Source: Microbacterium sp. LWH7-1.2 | GTDB lineage: Bacteria; Actinomycetota; Actinomycetes; Actinomycetales; Microbacteriaceae | Direction: 5' to 3' | NCBI RefSeq assembly: GCF_038397755.1 | Contig: NZ_CP151637.1 | Span: forward strand, 3,906,001 to 3,970,000 | Length of the DNA stretch: 64,000 nt | In this document: piece after piece, positions 24,621-33,800 of the stretch | Position numbering within the stretch: position 1 is the first letter of the stretch | How the letters are laid out: each line of letters opens with the position of its first letter | Position numbers and translations under genes: made by a program | The notes under the pieces: generated by a model | What the model was told of the DNA's origin: nothing | The model's database searches: none | The model's input: only the letters and a program-made list of their open reading frames with translations

Positions 24621-26069
24621 TCAACCAACGATCGGCCTTTCCACGGGCAGCGAGTACAGCTGCGATCGGGATGACGCGGCCACCGCCGCGGCGAGTGTCA
24701 CTGTACCAACGCGACCCATGACGATCGTGATGGCCAGCACGTAGACGGCGGGATCGGGCAGCTCCGCCGTGAGGCCTGTCGACAGCCCCACGGTCGCGAA
24801 GCCCGAGATCACGTCGAAGAGCACGTCGCCGAGGTCCGCCTTGGTGATCTGCGTGATGATGATCGTCGAGATCGCGACGATGGTCGATCCCCATGCCACG
24901 ACCGACAGCGCAACGCGGAGCACATCGCTCGGGATGCGTCGACCGAACACCTGGTTCGATGCGCGGCCCTTCGCCTCGGAGACGACCGCGAGCGCGATGA
25001 CCGCGAGCGTCGTGACCTTGATGCCACCCGCGGTCGATGCCGAGCCGCCGCCGACGAACATGAGCATGCACGCGACGAGCAGGCTGGACTGATTGAGCTC
25101 GCCGATGTCGAGGATCGCGAAGCCGCCGGATCTCGTCATCGCGGATAAGAAGAACGCCTGGAAGGTCGTGTCCCACGCATCGTTCGTGCCGAGCGTGAGC
25201 AGGTTGTCGTACTCGAGGACGAGGAAGACGACGCCGCCGAGGAAGAACAGCGTGACGGTCGTGATGATGGTGAGCTTCGCGTGCAGTGACCACCGCCGCA
25301 CCCGCCACCGCTGCCGGAGGAGGGTGTAGATGACGGGGAATCCGATGGACCCCAGGAACACGCCGGCCATGAGCACGGTCAGGAAGAAGTAGTCGTGCCG
25401 GAACGGCGCGAGCCCCTCGGCGTTCGGCGTGAAGCCCGTGTTGGTGAACGACATCGCCGCGTAGAACGGCGCCTCCCAGAGTGCGACATGCCACGGGACG
25501 CCCGCGACGATCAGCCCGGGGTAGAGCAGGATCGCGATGATCGTCTCGATCACCAATGTCGACAGCGCGACCGTGGCCAGCAGGCTGCCGATCTGGCCGA
25601 GCTGAACGGTCTGCCCCTCGTTGACCGGGCCGCCGTGGGTGCGGAGGGGATTGGAGTCGCTGGCGGCGATCAGCTTCGCGCGCAGCCCGAGGCGGCGCGA
25701 GATCACGAGACCCAGGATGGAGGCGAGCGTCAGCACGCCGAGGGCACCGATCTGGACGCCGACGAACACCAGCACGTGGCCGAACGGCGACCAGTGCGTC
25801 GCCATGTCGACGGTCGCGAGTCCGGTGACGCAGATGGTCGAGACGGCGGTGAAGAACGCGTCCGCGAACGGCGTCACGCGACCGTCGGCCGCCGCCACGG
25901 GGAGCGAGAACAATCCCGTGAACACGAGGATGAGCGACAGGAAGATGATGATCGCGAACCGGGCGGGCGAGCGCTGCGTCAGGTCGCGGAAGAACTCCAT
26001 GAAGCCGTGGCCCACGGCGCGCAGGCGAGTCATGCCAGAGACGGGGGCGGCGCGCCTGCCATCCGTCAT
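24621..26069 (-). CDS. TrkH/KtrB-type potassium translocating subunit
   Basis: A 482-residue K+ transporter of the Trk/Ktr/HKT superfamily with four pore-loop repeats. The first selectivity loop is AVSTICVTGLATVDMATHW, and later ones include YAAMSFTNTGFTPNAEGL and AMTRSGGFAILDIGELN, each with the conserved filter glycine. Eight membrane spans are visible. AGGAGG precedes ATG 26069 by eight nt. It forms the uptake system with the RCK gene downstream. It is divergent from an arsR gene, although nothing shows that the regulator controls it. Confidence 0.93.
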   Translation of the reverse strand: MTDGRRAAPVSGMTRLRAVGHGFMEFFRDLTQRSPARFAIIIFLSLILVFTGLFSLPVAAADGRVTPFADAFFTAVSTICVTGLATVDMATHWSPFGHVLVFVGVQIGALGVLTLASILGLVISRRLGLRAKLIAASDSNPLRTHGGPVNEGQTVQLGQIGSLLATVALSTLVIETIIAILLYPGLIVAGVPWHVALWEAPFYAAMSFTNTGFTPNAEGLAPFRHDYFFLTVLMAGVFLGSIGFPVIYTLLRQRWRVRRWSLHAKLTIITTVTLFFLGGVVFLVLEYDNLLTLGTNDAWDTTFQAFFLSAMTRSGGFAILDIGELNQSSLLVACMLMFVGGGSASTAGGIKVTTLAVIALAVVSEAKGRASNQVFGRRIPSDVLRVALSVVAWGSTIVAISTIIITQITKADLGDVLFDVISGFATVGLSTGLTAELPDPAVYVLAITIVMGRVGTVTLAAAVAASSRSQLYSLPVERPIVG

Positions 26070-26161
26070 ACGGGGTTCCTCCTGATGCGAAACCGTGCTC
26101 GTGCGGCGGCCCGGCGGTCTCGCTCATGGTACTCCGCTGGGCTCCCGACTAATCTGAGCAC

Positions 26162-26569
26162 ATGGCGGACATCTTCGACGTGATCGCAGACGGAACGCGT
26201 CGCGACATCCTGCGACTGCTGCTCGATCGATCATCCGCCGGAGAGCGCGGCACCAGCGTGTCGCACATCGTGACCGAGCTCGGCGCCAGCCAGCCGACCG
26301 TCTCGAAGCACCTCAAGGTGCTGCGCGATGCCCACCTCGTCTCCGTGCGGGAAGAAGGCCAGCACCGCTACTACAGCCTCTCGGCCGCACCTCTCGACGA
26401 GGTCGACGACTGGCTCGTGCCCTTCCTCGACGACAGCGGCATCGAGGGCGACGGCGTCGCCGCCGCGCTCCCCGATTCCGCCGCGCACGCCGCAGAGGTC
26501 GTGGGCCGCGCCGCCGCCTCCGCGAAGCACGCCCTCGAGAACGCCTTCAAGCGCCTTCCCGGACGCTGA
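26162..26569 (+). CDS. ArsR-family helix-turn-helix regulator
   Basis: A 135-residue winged-helix protein. IADGTRRDILRLLLD is the first helix pair, ASQPTVSKHLKVLRDAHLV is the recognition helix and EEGQHRYYSLS is the wing. The C-terminal third carries DDWLVPFLDD and an Ala-rich amphipathic tail. No metal-binding Cys cluster is present. ATG 26162 follows TAATCT by nine nt, close to a leaderless start. It shares a 92-bp intergenic region with the divergent trkH, so regulation of potassium uptake is possible but unproven. Confidence 0.83.
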   Translation: MADIFDVIADGTRRDILRLLLDRSSAGERGTSVSHIVTELGASQPTVSKHLKVLRDAHLVSVREEGQHRYYSLSAAPLDEVDDWLVPFLDDSGIEGDGVAAALPDSAAHAAEVVGRAAASAKHALENAFKRLPGR

Positions 26570-26593
26570 TTCTGTCGAAGCGCCCGCTGGGGA

Positions 26594-27586
26594 TCAGCCG
26601 CGCAGCCAGGTGGTCCACTCCCCGGTCGAGTCGACCATCGTCGACAGCGCCCCGATCGAGATCCGCACGGCGCGAGTGAACTCGGCCCGCAGCTCGGGTC
26701 CGCCGCCGCGGTGACCGCACGCCATCCACAGCTCCCAGGCCGTCGACGCGAGTCGGCCGGCCAGCATGCCGGTGAACGCCGTCTCATCGGTCGGGCCGAT
26801 GGTGCCTCCGGCGTCGAGGTAGCCGGACAGCATGTTGTCGACGGTGGACCGGACGGGCTCCACGGTACGGACATCGTCACCGTCCATTCCGAACGCGGTC
26901 GAGATCAGATCCCACCACGGCACTCCCGGCGCGGCCCCGTCGAAGTCGAGCAGAACCGGGCCCTCCGCGGTGACCAGGATGTTGAGAAGGCTGATGTCGT
27001 TGTGCACCATGATCTTCTCCGGGGGACGCGCCACGGCCGATGTGATGATCCGGTTGACGTGCATCGCCGCGGCCTTGAGGTCCCGCGCCGCCTTCCGGTC
27101 GAGGACACCGAGGTCGACGGCCTGGGCGAGCCACTCATCCCAATCGGATTCCGGGTGCGGGATGAACGCGTAGTCGGCGGCCGGGCCGGTCGGAATCGCA
27201 AGTCGTTCGAGCGCGGCGATGGTCGCCCCGGTCCACGACGCGATCGACGGCGGGAGCGGTGTCTCGGGATGCTCGCCGGGGAGGAAGCGCTGGGCACTCG
27301 CGTGGTGATGCTCGTCGACCGGCTGCCATACGCCCACCGTGGCCGCGTCGGAGAGAAACGGCTCAGGCACGGCGATGCCCGCTCTCCACGCAGCGATCTC
27401 GAGCTGTCCCGCCCGTTCGATGACTCCGGAGTGGTCGTCACCCCAGTTGTCGCGGACCTTCACCACCCACACGCCCGAGTCGGTCGCGACCCTCCAGGCC
27501 CAGTTGCCCTCGTCGGCTTTGAGCACCGTCTCCCGCCCCCGCGACGCCCCGAGGCCGAGTCGCTCGGCCACCGTCGACGGATCCAT
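26594..27586 (-). CDS. Aminoglycoside-phosphotransferase-like kinase
   Basis: A 330-residue protein-kinase-like-fold phosphotransferase (APH family). The catalytic loop is VHNDISLLNILV (H-x-D-x4-N), followed by the metal motif LLDFDGAAPG. The N-lobe has ADEGNWAWRVATDSGVWVVKV with the ATP-contact Lys. Many such genes act on small metabolites rather than antibiotics, so a resistance role should not be assumed. The last 10-20 bases before its end include a CTGTCGAAGCG fragment of the GTCGAA repeat (26574-26584). Confidence 0.83.
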   Translation of the reverse strand: MDPSTVAERLGLGASRGRETVLKADEGNWAWRVATDSGVWVVKVRDNWGDDHSGVIERAGQLEIAAWRAGIAVPEPFLSDAATVGVWQPVDEHHHASAQRFLPGEHPETPLPPSIASWTGATIAALERLAIPTGPAADYAFIPHPESDWDEWLAQAVDLGVLDRKAARDLKAAAMHVNRIITSAVARPPEKIMVHNDISLLNILVTAEGPVLLDFDGAAPGVPWWDLISTAFGMDGDDVRTVEPVRSTVDNMLSGYLDAGGTIGPTDETAFTGMLAGRLASTAWELWMACGHRGGGPELRAEFTRAVRISIGALSTMVDSTGEWTTWLRG

Positions 27587-27692
27587 GCCGTGTATTCAAC
27601 ACCGTCTCCGCTTCCGCGCGAAACCGCTCATCCGCGACGCCCTCCCTCTCACCAGAGCCGAGGCCGCCAGGCGCTCCCGGGACCAGCGTGGA

Positions 27693-27784
27693 GGGATGTC
27701 GGGCCTGCGAAGCCGGCATCGGTCTACCGGGAGGCGACCGACGCACGAGGCCGCCGGGGGCATGCTTCGCCGGCCCGACCTCCC
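27693..27784. repeat. Long intergenic inverted repeat
   Basis: Arms of 21 bp (27693-27713 and 27764-27784), with two mismatches, enclose a 50-bp loop that holds a further CGGTC/GACCG pair. It lies between the end of the ABC permease gene and the start of the phosphotransferase gene, both on the minus strand. It could serve as the ABC operon terminator. Confidence 0.65.
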
Positions 27785-27800
27785 GTAGCGCACTGGATTT

Positions 27801-28594
27801 CTACCGGCGCCCGGCCTTGCGGCGGAACAGCCACCCGCCCCAGGCGAAGGACACCGCGAGGATCGCCAGGCACCAGCCGACGGCCCACCAGGCCGCGTCC
27901 CCCATCGGCGTGCCCATGAGGAGGCTGCGGAGGGCCTCGATGATCGGCGTCACCGGTTGGTTCTCGGCGACCCACTGCAGCCACTCGGGCATCGTGGCCA
28001 CGGGCACGAACGCGCTCGACAAGTACGGCAGGAACAGGATGATGAACCCGTAGGCGTTCGCGGCTTCGGGGCTGCCCGCGGCGAGCCCGATCGCGGCGAA
28101 GAGGTACGTGATCGCGAGGATGTACAGCGCGATGAGCCCGATCGCGCCGATCCACCCCCCGACGTCGGCGGTCGGACGGAAGCCCACCAGCAGCGCGACG
28201 CCGATCACCACCGCGGTGGCGAGGAGGTTGCGCAGCAGGCTCGCGACCACGTGGCCCGTGAGCACCGCACTGGCGCGCAGCGGCATCGTGCGGAAGCGGT
28301 CGATGATGCCCGCCTTCATGTCGTTCGCGACGTACACCGCCGTGGAGGCCGCGCCGAAGCCGGCGCACAGCAGGATGATGCCGGGGACGACGTAGTTCAC
28401 GTACCCGCCCGACGGGTCGATGGCGCCGCCGAAGACGTAGGTGAACAGCACCATGAGCAGCACGGGGAGCATGATCGCCATGAGCAGCGACTCCCCGTCG
28501 CGCAGCGAGTGCAGCAGGCTCCGGCCGACGAAGACGCTCTCGGCGGTGAGGCCCGCGATGCGCGGGCGCAGGGCGGGGGTGGGTGCGATGGCGG

Positions 28595-28598
<4 letters not shown>
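27801..28598 (-). CDS. ABC-2 type exporter permease (DrrB-like)
   Basis: A 265-residue ABC-2 membrane subunit. Six hydrophobic segments are seen, with an N-terminal amphipathic part (VFVGRSLLHSLRDGES), the typical FRTMPLRASAVLTGHVVASLLRN loop and the late EWLQWVAENQPVTPIIEALRSLLMG motif of DrrB proteins. ATG 28598 overlaps the ATPase stop by four nt (ATGA). Together with the ATPase it forms a two-gene drug or lipid exporter under a divergent TetR. Confidence 0.9.
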
Positions 28599-29524
<926 letters not shown>

Positions 29525-29557
29525 GGGGCTTCCTTCCATTCCTGTGTATGGGAGAAA

Positions 29558-29612
29558 CTGTTTACAGCGGTAACTGTTTATGACAGTAACACACTGTTTA
29601 CGGAATAAACAG
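29558..29612. promoter_or_regulatory. TetR operator cluster between the ABC operon and tetR
   Basis: CTGTTTA occurs at 29558, 29574 and 29594. The last forms a perfect inverted repeat with TAAACAG (29594-29612, 5-nt centre). ACTGT-TTATG-ACAGT (29573-29587) is a second dyad. The right site lies just upstream of the TAGACT box of tetR (29616-29621), consistent with autorepression. Confidence 0.75.
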
Positions 29613-29627
29613 TCTTAGACTGGCGCC

Positions 29628-30557
29628 ATGACCGATGCACCCGAGCCCGAACTCCCACGGGGCATCGCCCTCGCCTGGGGTGTGGCCGCCGACCCGCAGC
29701 GCGGGCCCAAGCGCGAGATGAGCGTCGAGCGCATCGTCGAGGCCGCGGTGGAGATCGCGGATGCCGAGGGGCTGGGCGCCGTGTCGATGGCTGCGGTGGC
29801 GGCGCGCCTGGGCTTCACGCCGATGTCGCTCTACCGGTACGTCAGTGCGAAGGAGGACCTGATCCTGCTCATGCAGGAGGAAGCCACCGGGACGCCGTCA
29901 GAGGCGACCCGCACGGCGGGGGGATGGCGGGAACGACTGGAGGCGCTCTACCGCGAGCAGCTCCAGCACTATCTCGCACACCCCTGGGTGCTCGACGTCC
30001 CCATCTCCGGTGTTCCCGCGACGCCGAACAGCGCGGCGTGGATGGACGCCGGGCTGAGCGCGCTCGCCGACACAGGTCTCACCTACGCCGAGCGGCTCGC
30101 CGTGATGCTCCTCGTCACCGGGACCGCCCACTGGGCGGGCACGGTCCTCGCGGGCTACGCACGGCTGGAGCGCGAGCGGGGCGTCGACGGCGAGGCGATC
30201 ACCCGCAGCGAGGACGCCCTGTTCCGCAGCCTCATCACCGCCGACGCGTACCCCGAGCTGCGCGCTGCGATCGAGGAGGGCGCATTCCTCGACGAATCCG
30301 ATCCGTTCGCGTTCGCGCTCGCGCGCGGCCTCGACGGAGTCAGCGACTACATCGCGGCCACGGCCGACGGGCGCCGCGAGCGCCCGGCGCCATGGGTCGG
30401 GGCAGACGACGCCGACATCGCCGACGACAAGAAGTTCCGCGAGGCGCGCAAGGCGGTCCGCGTCGCCGAGAAGGCGCTGCGCGACGCCCACCGGGCCGAG
30501 CGGCAGGCGGCACGTGAAGCCCGCGAGAGGCGCGCGCGTCAGCGTCCTGAGGCCTGA
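29628..30557 (+). CDS. TetR-family regulator (TetR_C type)
   Basis: A 309-residue repressor, long for the family. The helix-turn-helix is at about residues 26-70 (MSVERIVEAAVEIADAEG ... GFTPMSLYRYVSAKEDL), followed by a tetracycline-repressor-type ligand domain. The last 40 residues form an unusual Arg/Glu/Ala-rich, highly charged helix (RKAVRVAEKALRDAHRAE and on), probably a coiled coil or nucleic-acid tail. ATG 29628 follows TAGACT by six nt, a leaderless start. It is divergent from the DrrAB-like exporter and very probably controls it. Confidence 0.9.
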   Translation: MTDAPEPELPRGIALAWGVAADPQRGPKREMSVERIVEAAVEIADAEGLGAVSMAAVAARLGFTPMSLYRYVSAKEDLILLMQEEATGTPSEATRTAGGWRERLEALYREQLQHYLAHPWVLDVPISGVPATPNSAAWMDAGLSALADTGLTYAERLAVMLLVTGTAHWAGTVLAGYARLERERGVDGEAITRSEDALFRSLITADAYPELRAAIEEGAFLDESDPFAFALARGLDGVSDYIAATADGRRERPAPWVGADDADIADDKKFREARKAVRVAEKALRDAHRAERQAAREARERRARQRPEA

Positions 30558-30605
30558 TGATCCCACCGGCAACATGCGTCACACCGGTTCACACGAGTCT
30601 CTGTG

Positions 30606-30635
30606 TTTACACACCGGCCGCGCGCGTTCTAGAGT
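30606..30635 (+). promoter_or_regulatory. Promoter of bldC
   Basis: TTTACA (30606-30611), 18 bp, TAGAGT (30630-30635). The bldC start is 31 nt beyond the box, leaving room for the GGAAGGGG ribosome site. Confidence 0.55.
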
Positions 30636-30666
30636 GACTGCAGCACTTCTGGGGAAGGGGATCGAC

Positions 30667-30858
30667 ATGGCTGAATTGCCGGACGTGCGCTTCCTCACGG
30701 TGGCCGAGGTCGCCGAGCTGATGCGGGTCTCGAAGATGACGGTCTACCGCCTCGTGCACTCGGGCGAACTGCCCGCAGTCCGCTTCGGACGCAGCTATCG
30801 TGTGCCGGAGTCGGCGGTCACCGAGGCCTTGCAACGGCCGATCGCCGACGTCGGCTAG
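30667..30858 (+). CDS. bldC: BldC-type MerR-like DNA-binding protein
   Basis: A 63-residue winged helix protein nearly all of which is the BldC domain: FLTVAEVAELMRVSKMTVYRLVHSG, then ELPAVRFGRSYRVPESAV. In Streptomyces, BldC binds direct repeats cooperatively and delays development; in non-sporulating actinobacteria its role is open. ATG 30667 follows GGAAGGGG by seven nt. The stop codon overlaps a TAGACT box for the next gene (bS22). Excisionase-like proteins share the fold, but size, sequence and neighbourhood fit BldC. Confidence 0.88.
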   Translation: MAELPDVRFLTVAEVAELMRVSKMTVYRLVHSGELPAVRFGRSYRVPESAVTEALQRPIADVG

Positions 30859-30940
30859 ACTGTTCCGAGGCATTTTTCCTTTTGCCCCGTTCCCGGGCGC
30901 GGCCAGGCCGCGTCCAGACCCCGATCTAGTGAGGTTTTCC

Positions 30941-31039
30941 GTGGGTTCTGTCATCAAGAAGCGCCGCAAGCGCATGGCGAAGAAGAAGCACCGCAAGCTG
31001 CTTCGCAAGACCCGCCACCAGCGCCGCAACAAGAAGTAA
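30941..31039 (+). CDS. Small ribosomal subunit protein bS22
   Basis: A 32-residue, extremely basic protein (MGSVIKKRRKRMAKKKHR...) matching the AURKAIP1/COX24 domain. It is the bS22 protein seen in mycobacterial small subunits, where it sits near the decoding centre. GTG 30941 is preceded by GTGAGG. It is too short for most gene finders. The ~80-nt leader from the TAGACT box at 30856-30861 and the terminator after it suggest a short separate transcript expressed strongly. Placement next to bldC is common in actinobacteria. Confidence 0.92.
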   Translation: MGSVIKKRRKRMAKKKHRKLLRKTRHQRRNKK

Positions 31040-31054
31040 AGCGGCATCCGCACC

Positions 31055-31080
31055 AAGCGCCTGTCTCCGGACGGGCGCTT
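31055..31080 (+). terminator. Rho-independent-type hairpin after bS22
   Basis: AAGCGCCTGTC-TCCG-GACGGGCGCTT forms an 11-bp stem with one G-T wobble and a 4-nt TCCG loop, 16 nt after the bS22 stop. The right arm ends in TT. Confidence 0.8.
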
Positions 31081-31128
31081 CGTGTATCCCTGCTGCCGCC
31101 GGCAGAGCCCGCGACCCGAGAGGCCGTC

Positions 31129-31422
31129 ATGAAGTCCATCACCGTCCAGCAGCTGCGTGACCGCGTCGAGACCCCGCTCATCGACGTGCGCGAGGTCGAC
31201 GAGTACACCGCCGGTCACGTGCCCGGCGCCATCAACATCCCGATGTCGGCTATCGGCGGCCGCCTCGACGAGCTCCCCGACGGCGCATTCGATGTGATCT
31301 GCGCGATCGGCGGCCGCTCCGGGCGCGTGGTCGAGGCGCTCGAGGCCCGCGGCTATGACGTCACCAACGTCGACGGCGGCACCAACGAGTGGGTTGCCGC
31401 CGGGTACCCGGTCGAGGCGTGA
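31129..31422 (+). CDS. Single-domain rhodanese-like protein
   Basis: A 97-residue rhodanese domain. TPLIDVREVDEYTAGHVPGAINIP is the N-terminal signature. The active-site loop is ICAIGGRSGR with Cys as the persulfide carrier, followed by ALEARGYDVTNVDGGTNEWVAAGYP. It probably carries sulfane sulfur for cytosolic sulfur transfer or detoxification. GAGAGG precedes ATG 31129. The stop overlaps the GTG start of a glutaredoxin-like gene (GTGA), so the two are coupled and likely act in the same thiol chemistry. Confidence 0.92.
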   Translation: MKSITVQQLRDRVETPLIDVREVDEYTAGHVPGAINIPMSAIGGRLDELPDGAFDVICAIGGRSGRVVEALEARGYDVTNVDGGTNEWVAAGYPVEA

Positions 31423-31682
31423 CGCAAGCGCCGAGTGTGACCACCGTCACCCTGATCGGCAAGCCCGACTGCCATCTCTGCGACGTCGCGCGCGAGGTCG
31501 TCGAGACCGTCGTGGCGGAGCTCCCCGAGGACTCGGTCGATGTCGAGGAGTACTCGATCGCCGACGACCCCGCCCTCTACGCGCTGTGGTGGGAGAAGAT
31601 CCCGGTCGTGCTCATCGACGGCGAGCTCCACGGGCACTGGCGCGTGTCGCCCGACCGCCTGCGCGCCGCGCTGACCGCCTGA
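31419..31682 (+). CDS. Glutaredoxin-like (DUF836) thiol protein
   Basis: An 87-residue thioredoxin-fold protein with the redox motif CHLC (IGKPDCHLCDVA) and the cis-proline segment KIPVVLIDGE. It belongs to the glutaredoxin-like DUF836 group found in actinobacteria. It may handle mixed disulfides with mycothiol, since actinobacteria lack glutathione. GTG 31419 was chosen because it overlaps the rhodanese stop by four nt; GTG 31437 is the alternative. Confidence 0.85.
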   Translation: MTQAPSVTTVTLIGKPDCHLCDVAREVVETVVAELPEDSVDVEEYSIADDPALYALWWEKIPVVLIDGELHGHWRVSPDRLRAALTA

Positions 31683-31787
31683 GGAGCAGCATCCGTTCTC
31701 CGCATCAGGAGATCTGGCGGAGGCAGGACGATTCGCGCGCGATCGTCCTGCAGCGGCCGGATGTCCTGATCCGAGAGAGGGCCGGGC

Positions 31788-33128
31788 TCAGGGGGCGAGG
31801 CGCGTCGGCCCGCGGAAGAGGTACGTGACCTCGCGGATCGAGTCCTGGCCGAGCAGCAGCATCATCACGCGCGCGAGGCCCATGCCGAATCCGCCGTGAG
31901 GCGGGGCGCCGTAGCGGAAGAAGTCGAAGTAGAAGTCGAGGTGCTCGGCCCCGAGGCCCTTCTCCTTCGCCTGCTCGATCAGCACGTCGACGCGGTGCTC
32001 GCGCTGGGCGCCCGTGGTGATCTCGACGCCCTTGAAGAGGAGGTCGTAGGACTTGGTCAGCCCGGTCTCCTCGTTGCGCATGTGGTAGAAAGCGCGGATC
32101 TCGGGGTGGTAGTCGGTGATGAAGACGAACTGGTGGCCGTAGGTCTCCTCGACGTACGCGGAGATCTGACGCTCGCCCTCGGGGTCGAGGTCGCCGTCGG
32201 TGCGCGGGATGTCGTACCCGCGGCTCTTCACGATCTCGCGCGCCTCGGCCAGCGGGATGCGCGGGAACGGGATCGCGGGCACCTGCACCTCGAGACCGAA
32301 GAGCACCTCGATCTCGGCGCCGTGCTTGTCCTTGACGGCCTGGAAAGCGGTCTGCAGGAGTTCCTCCTGCATCGCCGCGACGTCCTCGTGGGAGTCGATC
32401 CAGCTGATCTCGGCATCCACCGAGGTGAACTCCGTCGCGTGGCGCGACGTGAACGACGGGTCGGCGCGGAAGGCGGGGGCGATCTCGAAGATCTTGCCGA
32501 AGCCGGCGACCTGGGCCATCTGCTTGAAGAACTGCGGCGACTGAGCGAGGTACGCGGTCTTCTCCTCGAAGTACGGCACCTCGAAGAGCTCGGCGTTGGA
32601 CTCCGATGCCGACGCCATGAGCTTGGGGGAGTGCACCTCGATGTAGTCGCGCTCGATCCAGTACGAGCGGAAGGCGTGCTCGAGGGTGGTCTGCACGCGG
32701 AAGATGAGGTTGTTGCGGCGCTGACGCAGGTCGAGGAAGCGCCAGTCCATGCGCTTGTCGAGACCCGAGTCGGCCGCGATGGGCGTCTCGGGGAGGGCCG
32801 CCGTGGCGACATCCAGCGCGCCGATCTTGATCTCCACGCCGCCGAGCTTGACCCGCTCGTCGTGCTTGAGGTCGCCCGTCACGGTCAGAAACGTGCCCGT
32901 GGCGAGGTTCGAGATGAGGTCGGTGAGGGCCAGGGCCGCAGCATCCTGTTCCGTGCCGTCCTCTGCCGGACGCGTCGCGGGGTTCACCAGCTGCACCGCA
33001 CCGGATTCATCGCGGAGGATGACGAACTGCACCTTCTTCTGATCGCGGACGGTCTCGACCCACCCGGAGACGGAGACGGGGCCATCGGCCAGACCCTGCA
33101 GCTGCTTGACGAGGACGCGTTCACTCAC
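31788..33128 (-). CDS. aspS: Archaeal-type aspartyl-tRNA synthetase, probably non-discriminating
   Basis: A 446-residue class IIb synthetase. An OB-fold anticodon domain (about 1-110) includes VSGWVETVRDQKKVQFVILRD. Class II motifs follow: motif 2 near FRADPSFTSRHATEF and motif 3 GAPPHGGFGMGLARVM. The GAD insertion of the usual bacterial AspRS is missing, so it is the short archaeal type. The residues that discriminate tRNA-Asp in Thermococcus (Trp26, Lys85) appear as Glu and Ala here. It probably charges both tRNA-Asp and tRNA-Asn, which would need GatCAB. GTG 33128 follows TAGACT by eight nt, a leaderless start; an upstream in-frame ATG at 33152 precedes the likely transcript. Confidence 0.92.
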   Translation of the reverse strand: MSERVLVKQLQGLADGPVSVSGWVETVRDQKKVQFVILRDESGAVQLVNPATRPAEDGTEQDAAALALTDLISNLATGTFLTVTGDLKHDERVKLGGVEIKIGALDVATAALPETPIAADSGLDKRMDWRFLDLRQRRNNLIFRVQTTLEHAFRSYWIERDYIEVHSPKLMASASESNAELFEVPYFEEKTAYLAQSPQFFKQMAQVAGFGKIFEIAPAFRADPSFTSRHATEFTSVDAEISWIDSHEDVAAMQEELLQTAFQAVKDKHGAEIEVLFGLEVQVPAIPFPRIPLAEAREIVKSRGYDIPRTDGDLDPEGERQISAYVEETYGHQFVFITDYHPEIRAFYHMRNEETGLTKSYDLLFKGVEITTGAQREHRVDVLIEQAKEKGLGAEHLDFYFDFFRYGAPPHGGFGMGLARVMMLLLGQDSIREVTYLFRGPTRLAP

Positions 33129-33199
33129 GAGCGACAAGTCTAGGTGACCCATCGCGCCCGCCCTCGCCGGAAGGGCGCGCGCGCCGCTACGATGCGGGC

Positions 33200-33655
33200 A
33201 TGACCACGCCTGAGCCCGAGCCGCGCCTTCCGGCCGCGGTCGCGGCATCCGTTCCTCCCTATCCAGGGGCGCCCGGCTACGTCATCCCCGAGGGCGGCGG
33301 GGAGCCGGCGGCGAAGCGTCCGGTGAAGACACTGGATCTGGTGATCACCATCGTCCTGCTCGTCGCCGACGGCGTGCTGGCCGCGCTCGCCTCGATGATG
33401 GGCATGTTCCTCGTGATGGCATCCGACCCGTGCGGCAACCTCACGTGCGACGGAAGCCTCATTGCGATCGGCTGGATGATGGGCATGATCCTGCCCTGGG
33501 TGGCATTCGCCATCACGACGGTCGTCGCGATCATCCTGATGGTCAAGCGTCGACTGGCGTTCTGGGTGCCGCTCGCGGGGGCCGCGCTCATCGTTCTCTC
33601 GCTCGTGCTCGCCTTCGTCGTCACGGCAGCAGGGGTGCCGGGCTCGAGCCTCTGA
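33200..33655 (+). CDS. Small three-helix membrane protein, unknown
   Basis: A 151-residue protein with a Pro-rich N-terminus (about 40 residues) and three hydrophobic segments (about 50-72, 85-115, 120-148). DPCGNLTCDG between the first two segments contains two Cys that may form an extracytoplasmic disulfide. No family is recognised. ATG 33200 follows TACGAT by seven nt, a leaderless start. A GACCCCC/GGGGGTC hairpin follows the stop. It is divergent from aspS. Confidence 0.7.
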   Translation: MTTPEPEPRLPAAVAASVPPYPGAPGYVIPEGGGEPAAKRPVKTLDLVITIVLLVADGVLAALASMMGMFLVMASDPCGNLTCDGSLIAIGWMMGMILPWVAFAITTVVAIILMVKRRLAFWVPLAGAALIVLSLVLAFVVTAAGVPGSSL

Positions 33656-33673
33656 GCAGGACGCGTTCCGGAA

Positions 33674-33696
33674 GACCCCCTCGGCTTCCGGGGGTC
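33674..33696 (+). terminator. Terminator hairpin after the 33200 gene
   Basis: GACCCCC (33674-33680) and GGGGGTC (33690-33696) pair across a 9-nt loop, 18 nt after the stop. Confidence 0.6.
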
Positions 33697-33800
33697 AGCA
33701 CCCGGGTTTCGCTCATCTCCGGTCCGTAGCGTGGACCCGTCGCGCCGAACGGTCGCGGCCGCCGCCACCAGGTGCCGACGGACGGACGGGGATCCGACGA

